The notes under the pieces were generated by a model. The model did no database searches. It was not told where the DNA came from and was given only the letters and a program-made list of their open reading frames with translations. A stretch of DNA of 64,000 nt from Volvariella volvacea V23 (taxonomy: Eukaryota; Basidiomycota; Agaricomycetes; Agaricales; Pluteaceae), in NCBI GenBank assembly GCA_000349905.1, contig KB722745.1, positions 844,622 to 908,621 on the forward strand. The letters run 5' to 3'. This document shows, piece after piece, positions 53,206 through 63,278 of this stretch (positions are counted from its first letter, which is position 1; every line of letters begins with the position of its first letter). Both the position numbers and the translations under genes were made by a program.

Positions 53206-53774
53206 GGTCAGCAAGCACCCGCGAGATCAGCGCTTTTATCAAGGGGAAAGACAGAACTTCTATCATCCCCACGTTAACTCGGAACGGGGAGGCAAGGAGA
53301 GAAGACACATTTTCGATATGGTCATAGACGACCACCGCGATTACTGGGTGCTGTTCCGTGATGGTGGTGACTAACACCACGCTTCTTTCCCTCGGTTCTT
53401 TGCATCAAAAATAGAAGTGAGGGGCCGATGGTAAACTCGGCAACAAGCGCCAACGCTGGATTGGTGGGTTGTAATCTCGTCAGGAATTTTGAGCTAGGCA
53501 TCATGCTAACGGAACGGAATAGAATATAGGGGTTGGGGCTGGCGTTGGGGCGAAACTCGATTGCGGTCAAAGTTGATGCAAGGCTATGGAGCTGAGCCAC
53601 GCAGCATGACCAACGCAAGGTAGACTCGGGCCTAGCACAGACAGTGCTCGCAAAATAAGGCACAACTAAAGTCAGCACCTTAAGTCGCTAGGTAAAGTCC
53701 GAGGGCAGAACGATACAAGTTCTGTCTTAGCTGTACTCTACAGAGTTCGACGTATGAATGCTGCATAGTGTACC
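53206..53774. other. Spacer between the tandem P450 copies
   Basis: Promoter of copy 2 and 3' flank of copy 3. A frame on the minus strand (53322-53678) has no recognisable content. The TATA-like box of copy 2 is at 53230-53240. Confidence 0.5.
53230..53240 (-). promoter_or_regulatory. TATA-like box of P450 copy 2
   Basis: On the minus strand this reads GATAAAAGCG, about 30 bp upstream of the ATG at 53205, matching the element upstream of P450 copy 1. Confidence 0.5.
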
Positions 53775-55934
53775 TCAATCTGTGTGCTCATTGGACAAAG
53801 GTCTATTGATTAACTCCACAGCCTTCGATGACCTGGGTTTGATGTTGCATTTAAATGGCTTAATGTGGCTAAAGCAGATATGTGAATGTGCTACTGCATC
53901 TAAGTTATCGGGGACCTACCTGATAGCTGTGCTCCCAACCTCGTACTTTAGATCGGCCTCAGGACTTTTGGTAATGCTGAAAGAAGCGAGAATCGTAGCA
54001 CAACTAATATAAATGGATGCTTCAGCCATTAGGCGTCCTGTGTCAGCAGATAGCATGGTAAGTATGTCATGATTTGGGGTTGCTATGCCACGGTGTTACC
54101 TGGGCAAATCCTAGATCGAAATCGAAACAATTAGAATAGACAAATGCTCATGGGAGGAGAATTCTTACCTTCGACCAAATCCAAAGCAGACAAGGCGAGG
54201 GTCAAGTTCAGGAACATCCGATGAATTAACCTTAAGGAATCTGGATGGGTCGAACTCGTCGGGGTTGCGATATACATTAGGATCGTGCAGCATACCCCTA
54301 CAAATTGTGGGGCAGCAGCGCGCGTTTTGAGATGATGAGGCTATTGCAGACGAGCCAGGGTACGCACCATATATTGGCAATAATTGTAGTTCCCTTTGGA
54401 ATAAAGTAGTCACCATAAACATCGTCTCCCGTCGAGACATGGGGTATTCCTTTGGGAGTAGAGGTATCTGTCAGATCAAAGTCAATGGAAAAACAAGAAA
54501 TTGGACCATACCAAGCGGACCGATGGAATGCCAACGCAATACCTCCAATGTGAGAGCTCTAATGTAGGGAAGGTTATCCCAATCATCCAAACTGGGAAGT
54601 CGGTCATTGCCAACAACACTATCAATTTCAGCTTGTGCTTTTGCTTGGACTTCAGGATATTTCGCCATGGCAAAGAAGAAAGACTGGATGGAGCCAACAG
54701 TCTAGCTAAACAGTGAACATACAAGGCAGAGAAGCGGCACTAAAATGACACCTACTGTATCGCCCCCAGCTAGAAACCGGTATTGATGATTAAAATAGTG
54801 TATAGGACGAAAACTGCAGAATATTGGTTCTACGAACCTGCATACATCGCTGATGCACTCCATTTGAGCAGATCGATTGCATCCTCTCCCAAGTCCTCGT
54901 CCCAATTATCGCTTACAAAGGAATCGACTCCTTTGCTTCCCTGAGTCCGAAATTAGACAAAAGAGCCAGGTGATGAAACTAAAATACTGACCATCTGAGA
55001 CTTGGCCCATTCATAGGGCTCGTTTACCGTTCGATGAACAAAGTCAGCTTGCTTTCGTGCGAACCTCTTCCACCCCGCACCATGAAACCATTCGGGAACA
55101 TATCTGACTGGGCGTGATGTTAGAACTCAACACGTGAAACTGAAGGAGAGTAATACGTGGCGGGATCATCTCCACTAAAAATCGGCCTGGAGTAGCTAAC
55201 GTTCCAAATCCCTTCATTGCGCTCTGCACAAGATCCACATAGTAGTCGTCATATTCCTTGACTTGCTAGCCATACGCAACGTGCATAATAACCGCAGCGG
55301 CGAAACTATATAGTATAGCCACCGGTGAGTATTTAACCCTTCATTCAACGACGCCAAAATGAAGACTCACTACTCGACGTGAGTCAGAAACCCCTCTGGA
55401 TTGGCGAGTAACCGCCTCGCAAACCGCTGACTTTCCTCCTCCTCGATGAGGTTATATTTCTTAAGAACTGTCGTATTACCCATCACCTTCATAAAGAATT
55501 TACGATACTCCCTTAGGCGATCGTTATTTTGCAGGAATGCCATTGCGGAATCTAGACCCGTGAGCTCTGCCATTTGCCAAACGGGTCGATTAGAGTATAG
55601 GGCTCCGCGTTTGTCGAGTAACTCTACGGCCGTTGAGTAGGAGTTGAGAATAAGCCACGGCTTTCCGAATAACGAAATATGGGTTATGTCACCTGTGGAA
55701 GCAGTTAGCTCATTTTTGTTTTCAGATATTGTGCTATATGAATGTGCCATATTGCTTTGCCCATTCAGTAAATGTAAGCCAGGGTATCTCCTGAGGCATG
55801 TCAAACACATTTCCAATCAGTGGAAGGCCTCTAGGACCAGGTGGTAGTTTCTTCCGCGACAGTCCCTTGCTCGCGATGAACAAGGCGCATACGATGGCTG
55901 CGCCAGTGAAAGCGGTTTGGAATGGGGAATCCAT
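53775..55934 (-). pseudogene. Cytochrome P450 copy 3 (nonsense codon and GC donor)
   Basis: Closest tandem paralogue of copy 2. It starts MDSPFQTAFTGAAIVCALFI, then LPPGPRGLPLIGNVF, ITHISLFGKPWLILNSY, FFFAMAKYPEVQAKAQAEID, ExxR in LTLEVLRWHSIGPLG, and an intact heme loop FGFGRR joined to ICPG, ending SNEHTD-stop at 53775. Two defects: an in-frame TAG at 55266-55268, where both paralogues have Tyr (VAYG-stop-QVKEYDDYYVDL); and an intron-1 donor reading GC (GCACAT, at 55746-55747) where the other copies have GTGACT or GTGAGC. The nonsense codon lies about 190 residues in, before all catalytic parts, so a full enzyme is not expected unless the TAG is a sequencing error. Confidence 0.85.
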
Positions 55935-56828
55935 TTACGAGTATTGGTACACCGATGGAACTTGCCCAAGCTTTTAAAGCAGCCTACCAAAATAGCAGCC
56001 ATCATCCGAGTCGATCACGGCTTTACACGGGAAGGGTGCATTACTGGAGTGGCTGAAAATAACGGGGTATCAATGGAATCAGTGCCTCCCTGTTGAAAGA
56101 GAACTGCCTATTCAGATACGTCGGCAATAGATCAAAGTGGTAATTACACAACACCGTGACTGGGTGTCCCGTAAGCAGTGACCTCCTAGGCGGATGGTTG
56201 GTAATTCAGCAGGGAGTGGTGACTAAATATAGGCCTCCATTAGCTGAACTCTACAGTGAAACATGGTACGCAGCCCGACTTAGTGCGGTGGTATAATTTA
56301 TAGGAGCACTGATGAGTGACCTCGTATATGTATATGGGTCTCAAGTACGAACAATGGAGAGTCAAGGAGCTGCTTGCGTTGTGGGGTTTGACAAAATCAA
56401 GTGCAGCCCGGGATCCAGGGAGAACCCGCGGGACGGAAGTGAGCGCCAAAACGGGAAAGCATGATCATCAAAGGGGGGAAAATATGTCCTACTACTTGGA
56501 AGATGAATGGTATCAGACAGTAATATTAACTGCAATGTCCTCGTGGAATTAGCACAGTCCATAACGTCGAGGGTCTGCATAAATCTGGCATCTACACAAT
56601 GTGTGTTCCCTGTCAAGCCCACACTCGACCGGCATCAGGTGCTCCATATGCTACCCTTATTATCCTTTTCATTATCTCAGGTTTGGTGTCCTCATAGACT
56701 ACATTACAGACCAAAATGATAATGTATTGTGGAAGGAATTCAAGTACTTCCCAATCTACTGACTAAGCAAGAGGACCATAGGAGGAAGGAACTATGTCAA
56801 TCATCAGCAATTTGTCAGGCAGCTATAC
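55935..56828. other. P450 copy 3 upstream region and flank, no gene seen
   Basis: Contains the P450 copy 3 promoter, including a TATA-like GCTTTAAAAG on the minus strand near 55971-55980, then unassigned sequence. GC falls towards the right as the repeat-rich region begins. Confidence 0.5.
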
Positions 56829-56965
56829 AAGCTAGAACTAGCCCCGACAGATGGTACAGTGTTCTAGCTGTCTAGCTGCAGGTTGCTAGTGCTAGAACGA
56901 CATGCATGGCCCTAGCTCAATGTGCTAGAGCCCTAGGGAGCTAGGGAGCTAGTGCCAGCTCATCT
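56829..56965. repeat. CTAG/AGCT-rich low-complexity patch
   Basis: About 140 bp with well over ten CTAG or AGCT tetramers, including GGGAGCTAGGGAGCTAG (imperfect short tandem units) around 56936-56952. No coding frame. Both tetramers are self-complementary, so the patch is locally palindromic. Confidence 0.75.
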
Positions 56966-57143
56966 AGGACATGGCTTTAACCACTCACACTTGTAGGTTT
57001 TGGCATACAATAGCATATATTACATATAAACCATATATACGTGAATATCTAACATACAAAAATGCGAAGCATATAAAGGCATAAAGTAAAAGACGAATGC
57101 ATACTTAAGACATACACAATAGTACCCAGGCTAGCCCTATACC

Positions 57144-59560
57144 TCACACCTCTGCCTTGGAAAAGACAATAGGGTCTACATCAGACTCATCTCCTGGGTT
57201 TGAGTTGTTGGGTTCAACACCTTTGGCCAATCTCATATATGGCCTCGTGAGTTCATAAAGCAGGTTCTGTTGACTGAGGGGCATCTGCTTGACATGAAGA
57301 ACATGTTTCATACAAGTTTTGGCCCAGTTGTGATGGCTGAATTTGTATAACTTGGACTTGTCACCCTTTAGCAATATTGATCCCTGTGCAAAGATCATAG
57401 CAACCTCAGGGTTTTTGTAGAGAGAAATAGCACAGTTGACCTAGCAAAGAATGTAAAAAAGGCAACTTGAGGCTAGTTGGGGATAATAGTAAACAGTAGA
57501 CATACTGCCATCATGCACATGGCAAGGGCTCTTGTTGGAAAGCCTTCTAATGAGGGATCTGCATACTGAATAATGGAGAGATGTTCAGCAAAGAAAGAAA
57601 GAATGATGGATGTCTCGCAGGAGCTCTTGCTTGTCTGTAACATGTCAGTATATTTGCATGGCATTTGACAATGCTTACTTACAGGGCTATTGGGATTGTG
57701 GTATAGGAAATGGCACTGGCCATTTGGTCCAACAAATTGCTTGAGGTCTTCTTGAATTTGTTCAAATGTAATGCCCATGCCCCAGCCAGCAGCATTGCAA
57801 ACCAGGGCAAGGGCCATCTTCCTGATTTTGGAATGCCAGTTGCAAAGAAGATCCCCCACCTGTAACATCATCAATAGAAGAGGGATATTGTGATGGGGAT
57901 GGTGGTATATACCAGCCTCACAATGACTTCCTCATTGTAAATGCCAGAAATTTCTGGATACATGTAAGCCCAAGCCTGCCTAACAATCTTATAGAAATCT
58001 GGATTGCTAATGAAGAACATGATTTCTCCTGCCCATTTGCTTATATATGCAAGCATTTTCTCACTTCAGCAGGTATGATACTTGTGAGCAGCATGGGGAG
58101 GCCATTGAATGTCATTTAACATGTAATTCATCTTTGCTTGACATTGATGATGACCATGGGCAGGTTGTGCCATAGTAGCAAATGACATTGAGATAGTTAT
58201 CTGACCTTGTCTGGTCTGTCACGGTTTTCCATGTTTGGTCATATTTGTTACATGATTACATCATCAACACCTGGTTATCTCTTCCTTTTTACTGCTTCCT
58301 AGCAGTTGCCTTATAGATGCCTTCTTACCTTAAGTGTTAGTCAAGCCTTAAGCACCAGAAGCAGCTATCCCTTAGGTCATCACTCAAGTGTCCTTAGACA
58401 CCTTGAGCAGTTACTCAGTACCTATATCATATTCCACATCCTTCATTGACACTCTTTAGTGTCACTTCTAGTAGGTCCCAGAATACTCTAGAACTCTTGT
58501 TAGATCTCAGATTATATCATGACTTATGTCATATACTGTACCTTGTAGAATATCCTAGTTATGTATGTAGTACTATACTTAGCTATTGGATCCTTAAGTA
58601 GTCACATGACTTTCATCAGGCTGATAGATTGATTAGTCAATGCACTACAACACTAATAAATATGTACATATAATCTTCATGTATATAAGGCTTGTACCTT
58701 TGGGTTTTGCTCCCCAGATCAATCAATTTGTCTCTTAGACTGGAACCATCACCATCTGAGTATGCTCAACCCCAGTAATGTGACTCTTCTTCTGCAAGAT
58801 CCCTTATTGGTTGATTGTCCCATAACATGGTCTTGGTTTTGGCTGGGTTATTGGTGGGCACAAATGCTGGTTGGATTAGAATACTCATCTGGAGACAGAG
58901 AAAATCTCAGTCAGGATACAAAATACAAAAAAACTTACTGATGAAGTTTGAAGGGCTGCTCAGCTTGAGTGGATCTCTCATGTTGCTCCATTTGCTTTTG
59001 AGCAAATGAGAGCAGATGCTTGTTCTCATCTTGGTCAAACTTTTCTGGTGAGTTTTCAGGTTTTTCTTTAGTTTGCTTGAATAGTACACTGGATTGAGAG
59101 GTGGTAGATAATAGCCTTGGCCATCTCAAGCTTGGTATATAGGTGCTTTCTGGGACCAGCAGGTGGCCATGGAGGAGGGGCATGGCTGTGGGTCTAGAAA
59201 TAGGTGCATTAAAATATTGACACCCATGACATGAAGAGTGCTCATCTTGATACCAGATATAAGGGCATTTATCCCATTTGAATCTGAGTCATTATTTCCT
59301 CCTCCATCTTCACCTCTGTCATTAATGCACTCTGAGTTGTTCTTAGGGAGAATAATATCAGAGGACTTGTTTTGAGAGGTTTTGAGAGGAAACTAGCTGC
59401 TAAAAATAATAAGGTGGGTATTCATGCAATATTATTAATGTGTTGATACTCACTGCAGCAGAGTTCCTCAGGTCTAGATAAGTTGCATGCAACCTGTGGT
59501 CATCTTCAAGCTCCTGTGTTACAATGACTCTAGGTTGTCAATTAGCTTATGTGCTTTCAG
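57144..59560 (-). pseudogene. DUF6532-like gene, split by a solo LTR
   Basis: Multi-exon gene of a type common near basidiomycete transposons; function unknown. Downstream part (58056 to 57144): MLAYISKWAGEIMFFISNPD, EEVIVRL|VGDLLCNWHSKIRK, TFEQIQEDLKQFVGPNG, TSIILSFFAEHLSIIQYADP, TRALAMCMMAV|NCAISLYKN, HHNWAKTCMKHVLHVKQM, ending IVFSKAEV-stop at 57144. All four introns there have GT-AG ends. Upstream part (about 59560 to 58833): VTQELEDDHRLHATYLDLRN, a Ser/Asn/Asp-rich stretch, SPEKFDQDENKHLLSFAQKQ, then MSILIQPAFVPTNNPAKTKT, where the LTR (58217-58827) cuts in. Reading across the LTR with one copy of the target duplication keeps the frame for a further 40-odd codons to a TGA just before 58056, an additional stop in the same register. 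The 5' end of the gene is not defined. The DUF6532 label is a recollection of family pattern, moderately sure. Confidence 0.6.
58217..58827 (+). mobile_element. Solo LTR of a Ty3/Gypsy-like retrotransposon
   Basis: 611 bp starting TGTCACGG and ending ATAACA (TGT...ACA termini), flanked on both sides by the 5-bp direct repeat TGGTC (58212-58216 and 58828-58832), a target-site duplication. It contains a TATA signal (GTATATAAGG at 58681-58690) and is strongly similar to 63279-64000. No internal retrotransposon sequence adjoins it, so it is a solo LTR left by recombination. It lies inside the minus-strand DUF6532-like gene. Confidence 0.88.
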
Positions 59561-59739
59561 ACTTTTGTTTTTTATTACATTATTAGATATATAGTTTCCT
59601 TTTTGAGTAGTTACAATCATTATTGGTAACTACCAATATATTCCTACATATGATAATGTATGTGTGTCCAGCTTATGCATCCATAGCTTACACATTAACA
59701 GGCTGGCCATAAATCCAGACCTGGATTTGTTTAATATAC

Positions 59740-60450
59740 CCCTAATATATGTTCATTTGAGTGAGAAACCATATAGCACAAAAAAGCCAATTGTTTGGAG
59801 AGTCGGAGATGAGCCTCAGTCTGCTGACTAGGTAAATGTCAGTGACGAGGGCGCTTGGCCCCAGAGACAATACACAGAAGAAAATAGGGAAGAAAACACC
59901 AACTACTCGGCACACATCTATACGCATTATCAGATGGGCCTACTACAAGGGATCACCCACACAGCGGTGCCCAGGTATCACCAGTGGCATGGTTGTGGAA
60001 AACTCTCACTACCAGCCGGCAGGGGAGACGAGAGGGATACAAGAATCCTAATGACATGTACTCACCTCTTAGTAGCCTGTTGGTTCAGGTTGTGCCGGAG
60101 TCTCTGGGACAAAGCTAGCTCGGCAGAGTAGACAAGGTTGAAACTGAGGAAAACCCCCAGAGCCAACCAAGCCCACTTATATATTCACCAGAGTCCATAT
60201 GTACATGTTTATACTATTCCAGACTATTCTACGGGTATCTATCTATGACCTCATGATGACATCACCAGTGTCCAGTATCACTAAGATCCCATTGGGTAGA
60301 GATAAGCTGTGAGCCGGGATGATGGCTCCAAGACTAATGACACCGCCAAGAATACCTCGATGCCTGAGACCTCCAAAGGTGGCTCAAAAGGTAATGCATC
60401 ATGTGATCAAGATGTAATCTAATCTAATCTGGATTGAGTTAAGCAAGTCA
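59740..60450 (-). mobile_element. Possible LTR of another element, reverse orientation
   Basis: Block with clearly higher GC than its surroundings. On the minus strand it has promoter-like TATATATAAGTGGGCTTGG followed by a CT-rich leader and a possible splice donor (AGGTGAGTACA). The layout resembles a retrotransposon LTR plus leader, but I could not find matching ends or a target duplication, and there is no second copy in the window. Confidence 0.35.
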
Positions 60451-60468
60451 CGTGATCCCCTGGCGCTT

Positions 60469-60494
60469 AAGAAAAGAAAAGAAAAGAAAAAGAA
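60469..60494. repeat. (GAAAA)n microsatellite
   Basis: Four to five tandem GAAAA units with an A-rich end. Confidence 0.8.
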
Positions 60495-61593
60495 ATTAAA
60501 TAATCGGTGAATAAATAGGGAATAAGGATACGATTTCTGACAGTAAATTTGAGAGCAGATGCACAATAACATATGAAACATCACTCAGTATGAAGCTTTG
60601 ATAAAGGTATCAAAATTGGGCCTGGTTTGAAGTTCAAAATGGAGTGTTTGACATATATTTTGCACTTGAGAACAAAACCAATTTATGAGGAGGTCACCTG
60701 AGACTGCCAAATATGCACACTCATACTGGATGCATTGCCCATGATATACTATCATAATGAGAAGGCTTGTGAAGCTTCCTGGACCACTATCTTCCTATTG
60801 CAGATTCATAATAATACCCTGAGTCCTACCTAGTAGCCAGCAACCTTGCTCAGAACTGGAAAAACCTCAATTGTGGGTATCACTGGATCTGGTAGCCTTG
60901 TGCTTATAAAAATCCCAAAGCAGATATGATTGCACTCATTTCTGTGACAGGGAAACTTCCTGAAAAAGTAATAATATTTCTTATTTTGTCTTGGTTCAAT
61001 TATTTCATTTCTTTTGATTCTTTTTAATATTTTATTTAATGGATTATCAGAAATGACATTCTATAAAAGATTTTTTGATGCTGTTTATGAAAAACTATAC
61101 AGTTCTGAATTTATTTGTACATGTACTCAGTATATAAGGCCTTTAAGGTTGATTAAAATATCAAGCAATCTTGTCTTGTATTTTATGAGCAAATTTGAGT
61201 GCTGTTTTGTTTGATGAATCATATAGTAACTTTGAGATATAGCCTACTTAGAAATTGGCTCCTTGGGAAGGATTTTGGATATAGTTGTTTGTGATTGAGA
61301 GCAAACTGCTAGACATTGATCTAAGGGTTGTAGTATTGTCATGAACACATGCATTGAGCAGATTCTTAGATAGAACATCACCAAGCATCATTTAAAATCC
61401 ATCTGAGGCTCAATCAAGTTTTATTTGGTCAGAGATTCATAGCTTAAGTGTGCAAAAGCCTGTATTCTACACTATGAGCAAAGGAGATCTAATTTATGGG
61501 GTTATCAATGCCTTGGACATCATCCAGGAATCATCAAGAGGTAGTTCATCAAGCCAATTAAATGCCAGTCTAGCCACCTCCACAAACTAAAGC
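60495..61593. other. AT-rich repeat-region sequence, nothing intact seen
   Basis: No intact frame or splice-supported gene. It may hold the decayed upstream portion of the transposase relic that follows, but I could not assign any segment with confidence. Confidence 0.4.
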
Positions 61594-62721
61594 TTGATTT
61601 GGGTGTTTTTGGGGTTGTGTATGTGTTGCAGATTGCCTCTAGTGCTTCAGGAGCAGATCTTAAAAGTGTGCACATTTCACAAATTTTCAGAGCCATCCCA
61701 CAGTCAGCTTTTCAGCAAACACACTCCACAGTTTTCAGGGCCATTGCACAGTCAGCTTTTCAACATTTCAACTGCTTTGAAGCCTTGGGACAAATACTTC
61801 TTACCAATCAACACCTTAACAAGCTTATCATACTTTGGAACTACCTAGTGAATCTCAACCTTATTTCTCCCATGCATAGCAAACTTCTGACACCAAAAGC
61901 TAAAGATGAAGATGAAGATTGTGGTTCTGTTGATCAATTTGTGGAAGAAAATGTCATGCTAGCTCAAAAATGAGATAAGTTCTCTACTCAGTCATATCAT
62001 CATTATTATTGTCTCATTATTCAATCATACAGTATAGCACCTTCCTCAAAAACCAAATGCCTTAGCTGAGGTCCTTAATCTTCCATGGCTCCTAATTCTA
62101 CTTCAACAATTCCTATTTAACCAAATGACTAGTGGCCCATTTATAGCTAATGAGGTATCCCTTGACAAGTGTCCTATACTATCACCCTGGATCAAGATCT
62201 CAGTATTTCCATCTGTTGTTACAATCTTTCATGCAACTAGTGATAAATGCAGATTATCTGGAATATAGCAAGAGCAGATTTGGGCAATAGCATCATGGTA
62301 TAATATCAGACCATGCTACAACTATGCCTTTGTAGTCAAGGATTAGAACACATCAGATTTCTAAGATATAAGTGACATTCAAGTTTTTTGTTTCTTTTCT
62401 TTCAAGTACCAAGACACTGTATATCCATGGGCATATATTCAATAATTCAAAAAGGTTTCAACCTCTCTGAACCCTCTCCTTGGGATGTAGCAGGTGAAAG
62501 TCAAGAGAACCAGAGTACAGTGTACTGGTTCTGGTGATAAAGTTCACTCAATTATTTATTTGGACACAATATTATGTGCCACACACTTGATACCAAATTT
62601 TGGGACCTCTCAAGTGCCTACTGGGTTTTCTCACCTTCATTCCCTTCATGCATTTGACTATTTCTATGTGAATAATTATATTGATCACCACTCACACAAG
62701 CTACTTGTACCACTGTCATAG
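61594..62721 (+). pseudogene. Decayed Plavaka/KDZ-type (CMC) transposase, C-terminal part
   Basis: Several segments in different frames line up in the order of the C-terminal region of basidiomycete Plavaka transposases: FNCFEALGQILLTNQHLNKL (61770-61830); NALAEVLNLPWLLILLQQFL then VSLDKCPILSPWIKISVFPS and FHATSDKC (about 62058-62250); a stop inside the following CRLSGI-stop-QEQIWAIASWYN; and finally IIYLDTILCATHLIPNFG with FYVNNYIDHHSHKLL (62555-62705), ending at TAG 62719-62721. Frame changes and stop codons show it is dead. The family call rests on remembered motif patterns. Confidence 0.65.
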
Positions 62722-62812
62722 TAGTGTACATAATTGTATTCATGTTTTGTAAGGCTCACATGTAAAATAATCATTAATCAAATTTTAGAAGTCTGGATGG
62801 AGATTGATAAAG

Positions 62813-63027
62813 ATTAGTGATGTGCAGGGCCTGGCTTTTGCTGCAGGCCCTTGGTAAGCACTTTATATCAAGTAAGGCATAGAAGGAGCTGTTTGTCAGC
62901 TTCAAGAGCTTCTATATCAGCTGTCTTAGCTGTGTAAAGTGCGCCCAGTGTGACATGCTTGCTGAGACAAGACAGTGTGATGGCTTTGGACAGCTCACAT
63001 TTACTGCAGGCCCTGCACATCACTAAT
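62813..63027. mobile_element. Short inverted-repeat element (MITE-like), TA-flanked
   Basis: Perfect 21-bp inverted arms at 62813-62833 and 63007-63027. Read as GTGATGTGCAGGGCCTG at the left and its reverse complement at the right, the element is flanked by TA on both sides, as in Tc1/mariner-type insertions. About 200 bp long and non-coding. A further CTGCAGGCCC copy lies just inside the left arm. Confidence 0.6.
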
Positions 63028-63129
63028 AAAGATATCATCAAGCTGGAGATATGGATCTATGCTGGGATCAGCTTTTCAGCTTTCCAGCTTTTTCAGTTCA
63101 GTTTAGTGCTCCAAACAAATGCTGATGTA

Positions 63130-63278
63130 CAACAAGAGCCCCTGTATTAACAATGTATTCAAGCTCAGTCAAGAAAAAGTAAACAGGCTGCCAGCTAACA
63201 AGTGCTTCAAATGCAAAAAAAAAAAAAAAAAAAAAAAAAACAGAGCATTTTGCCTGTAATTGCCCTGAAGCTAATACC
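63130..63278 (+). pseudogene. Retrotransposon Gag fragment with zinc knuckle, broken by A26
   Basis: The frame reads FKLSQEKVNRLPANKCFKC up to an A26 run (63215-63240). After the run, in a different register, comes EHFACNCPEAN. Together the two sides have the residues of a CX2CX4HX4C zinc knuckle. With 26 A residues the frame does not connect. The fragment directly abuts the LTR starting at 63279. Confidence 0.6.
63215..63240. repeat. A26 homopolymer inside a zinc-knuckle frame
   Basis: Twenty-six consecutive A between TTCAAATGC and CAGAGCATTTT. Coding register differs on its two sides. Confidence 0.95.

Noticed and set aside
17788..55934. Secondary-metabolite gene cluster built around the P450s
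   Set aside because: No polyketide synthase, peptide synthetase or terpene cyclase core is present, and the first P450 is 31 kb from the other two with housekeeping genes between.
63215..63240. A26 as the poly(A) tail of a retroposed mRNA or LINE/SINE
   Set aside because: Gag-like coding residues lie on both sides and together form one zinc knuckle, so the run sits inside a coding frame and not at a 3' end.
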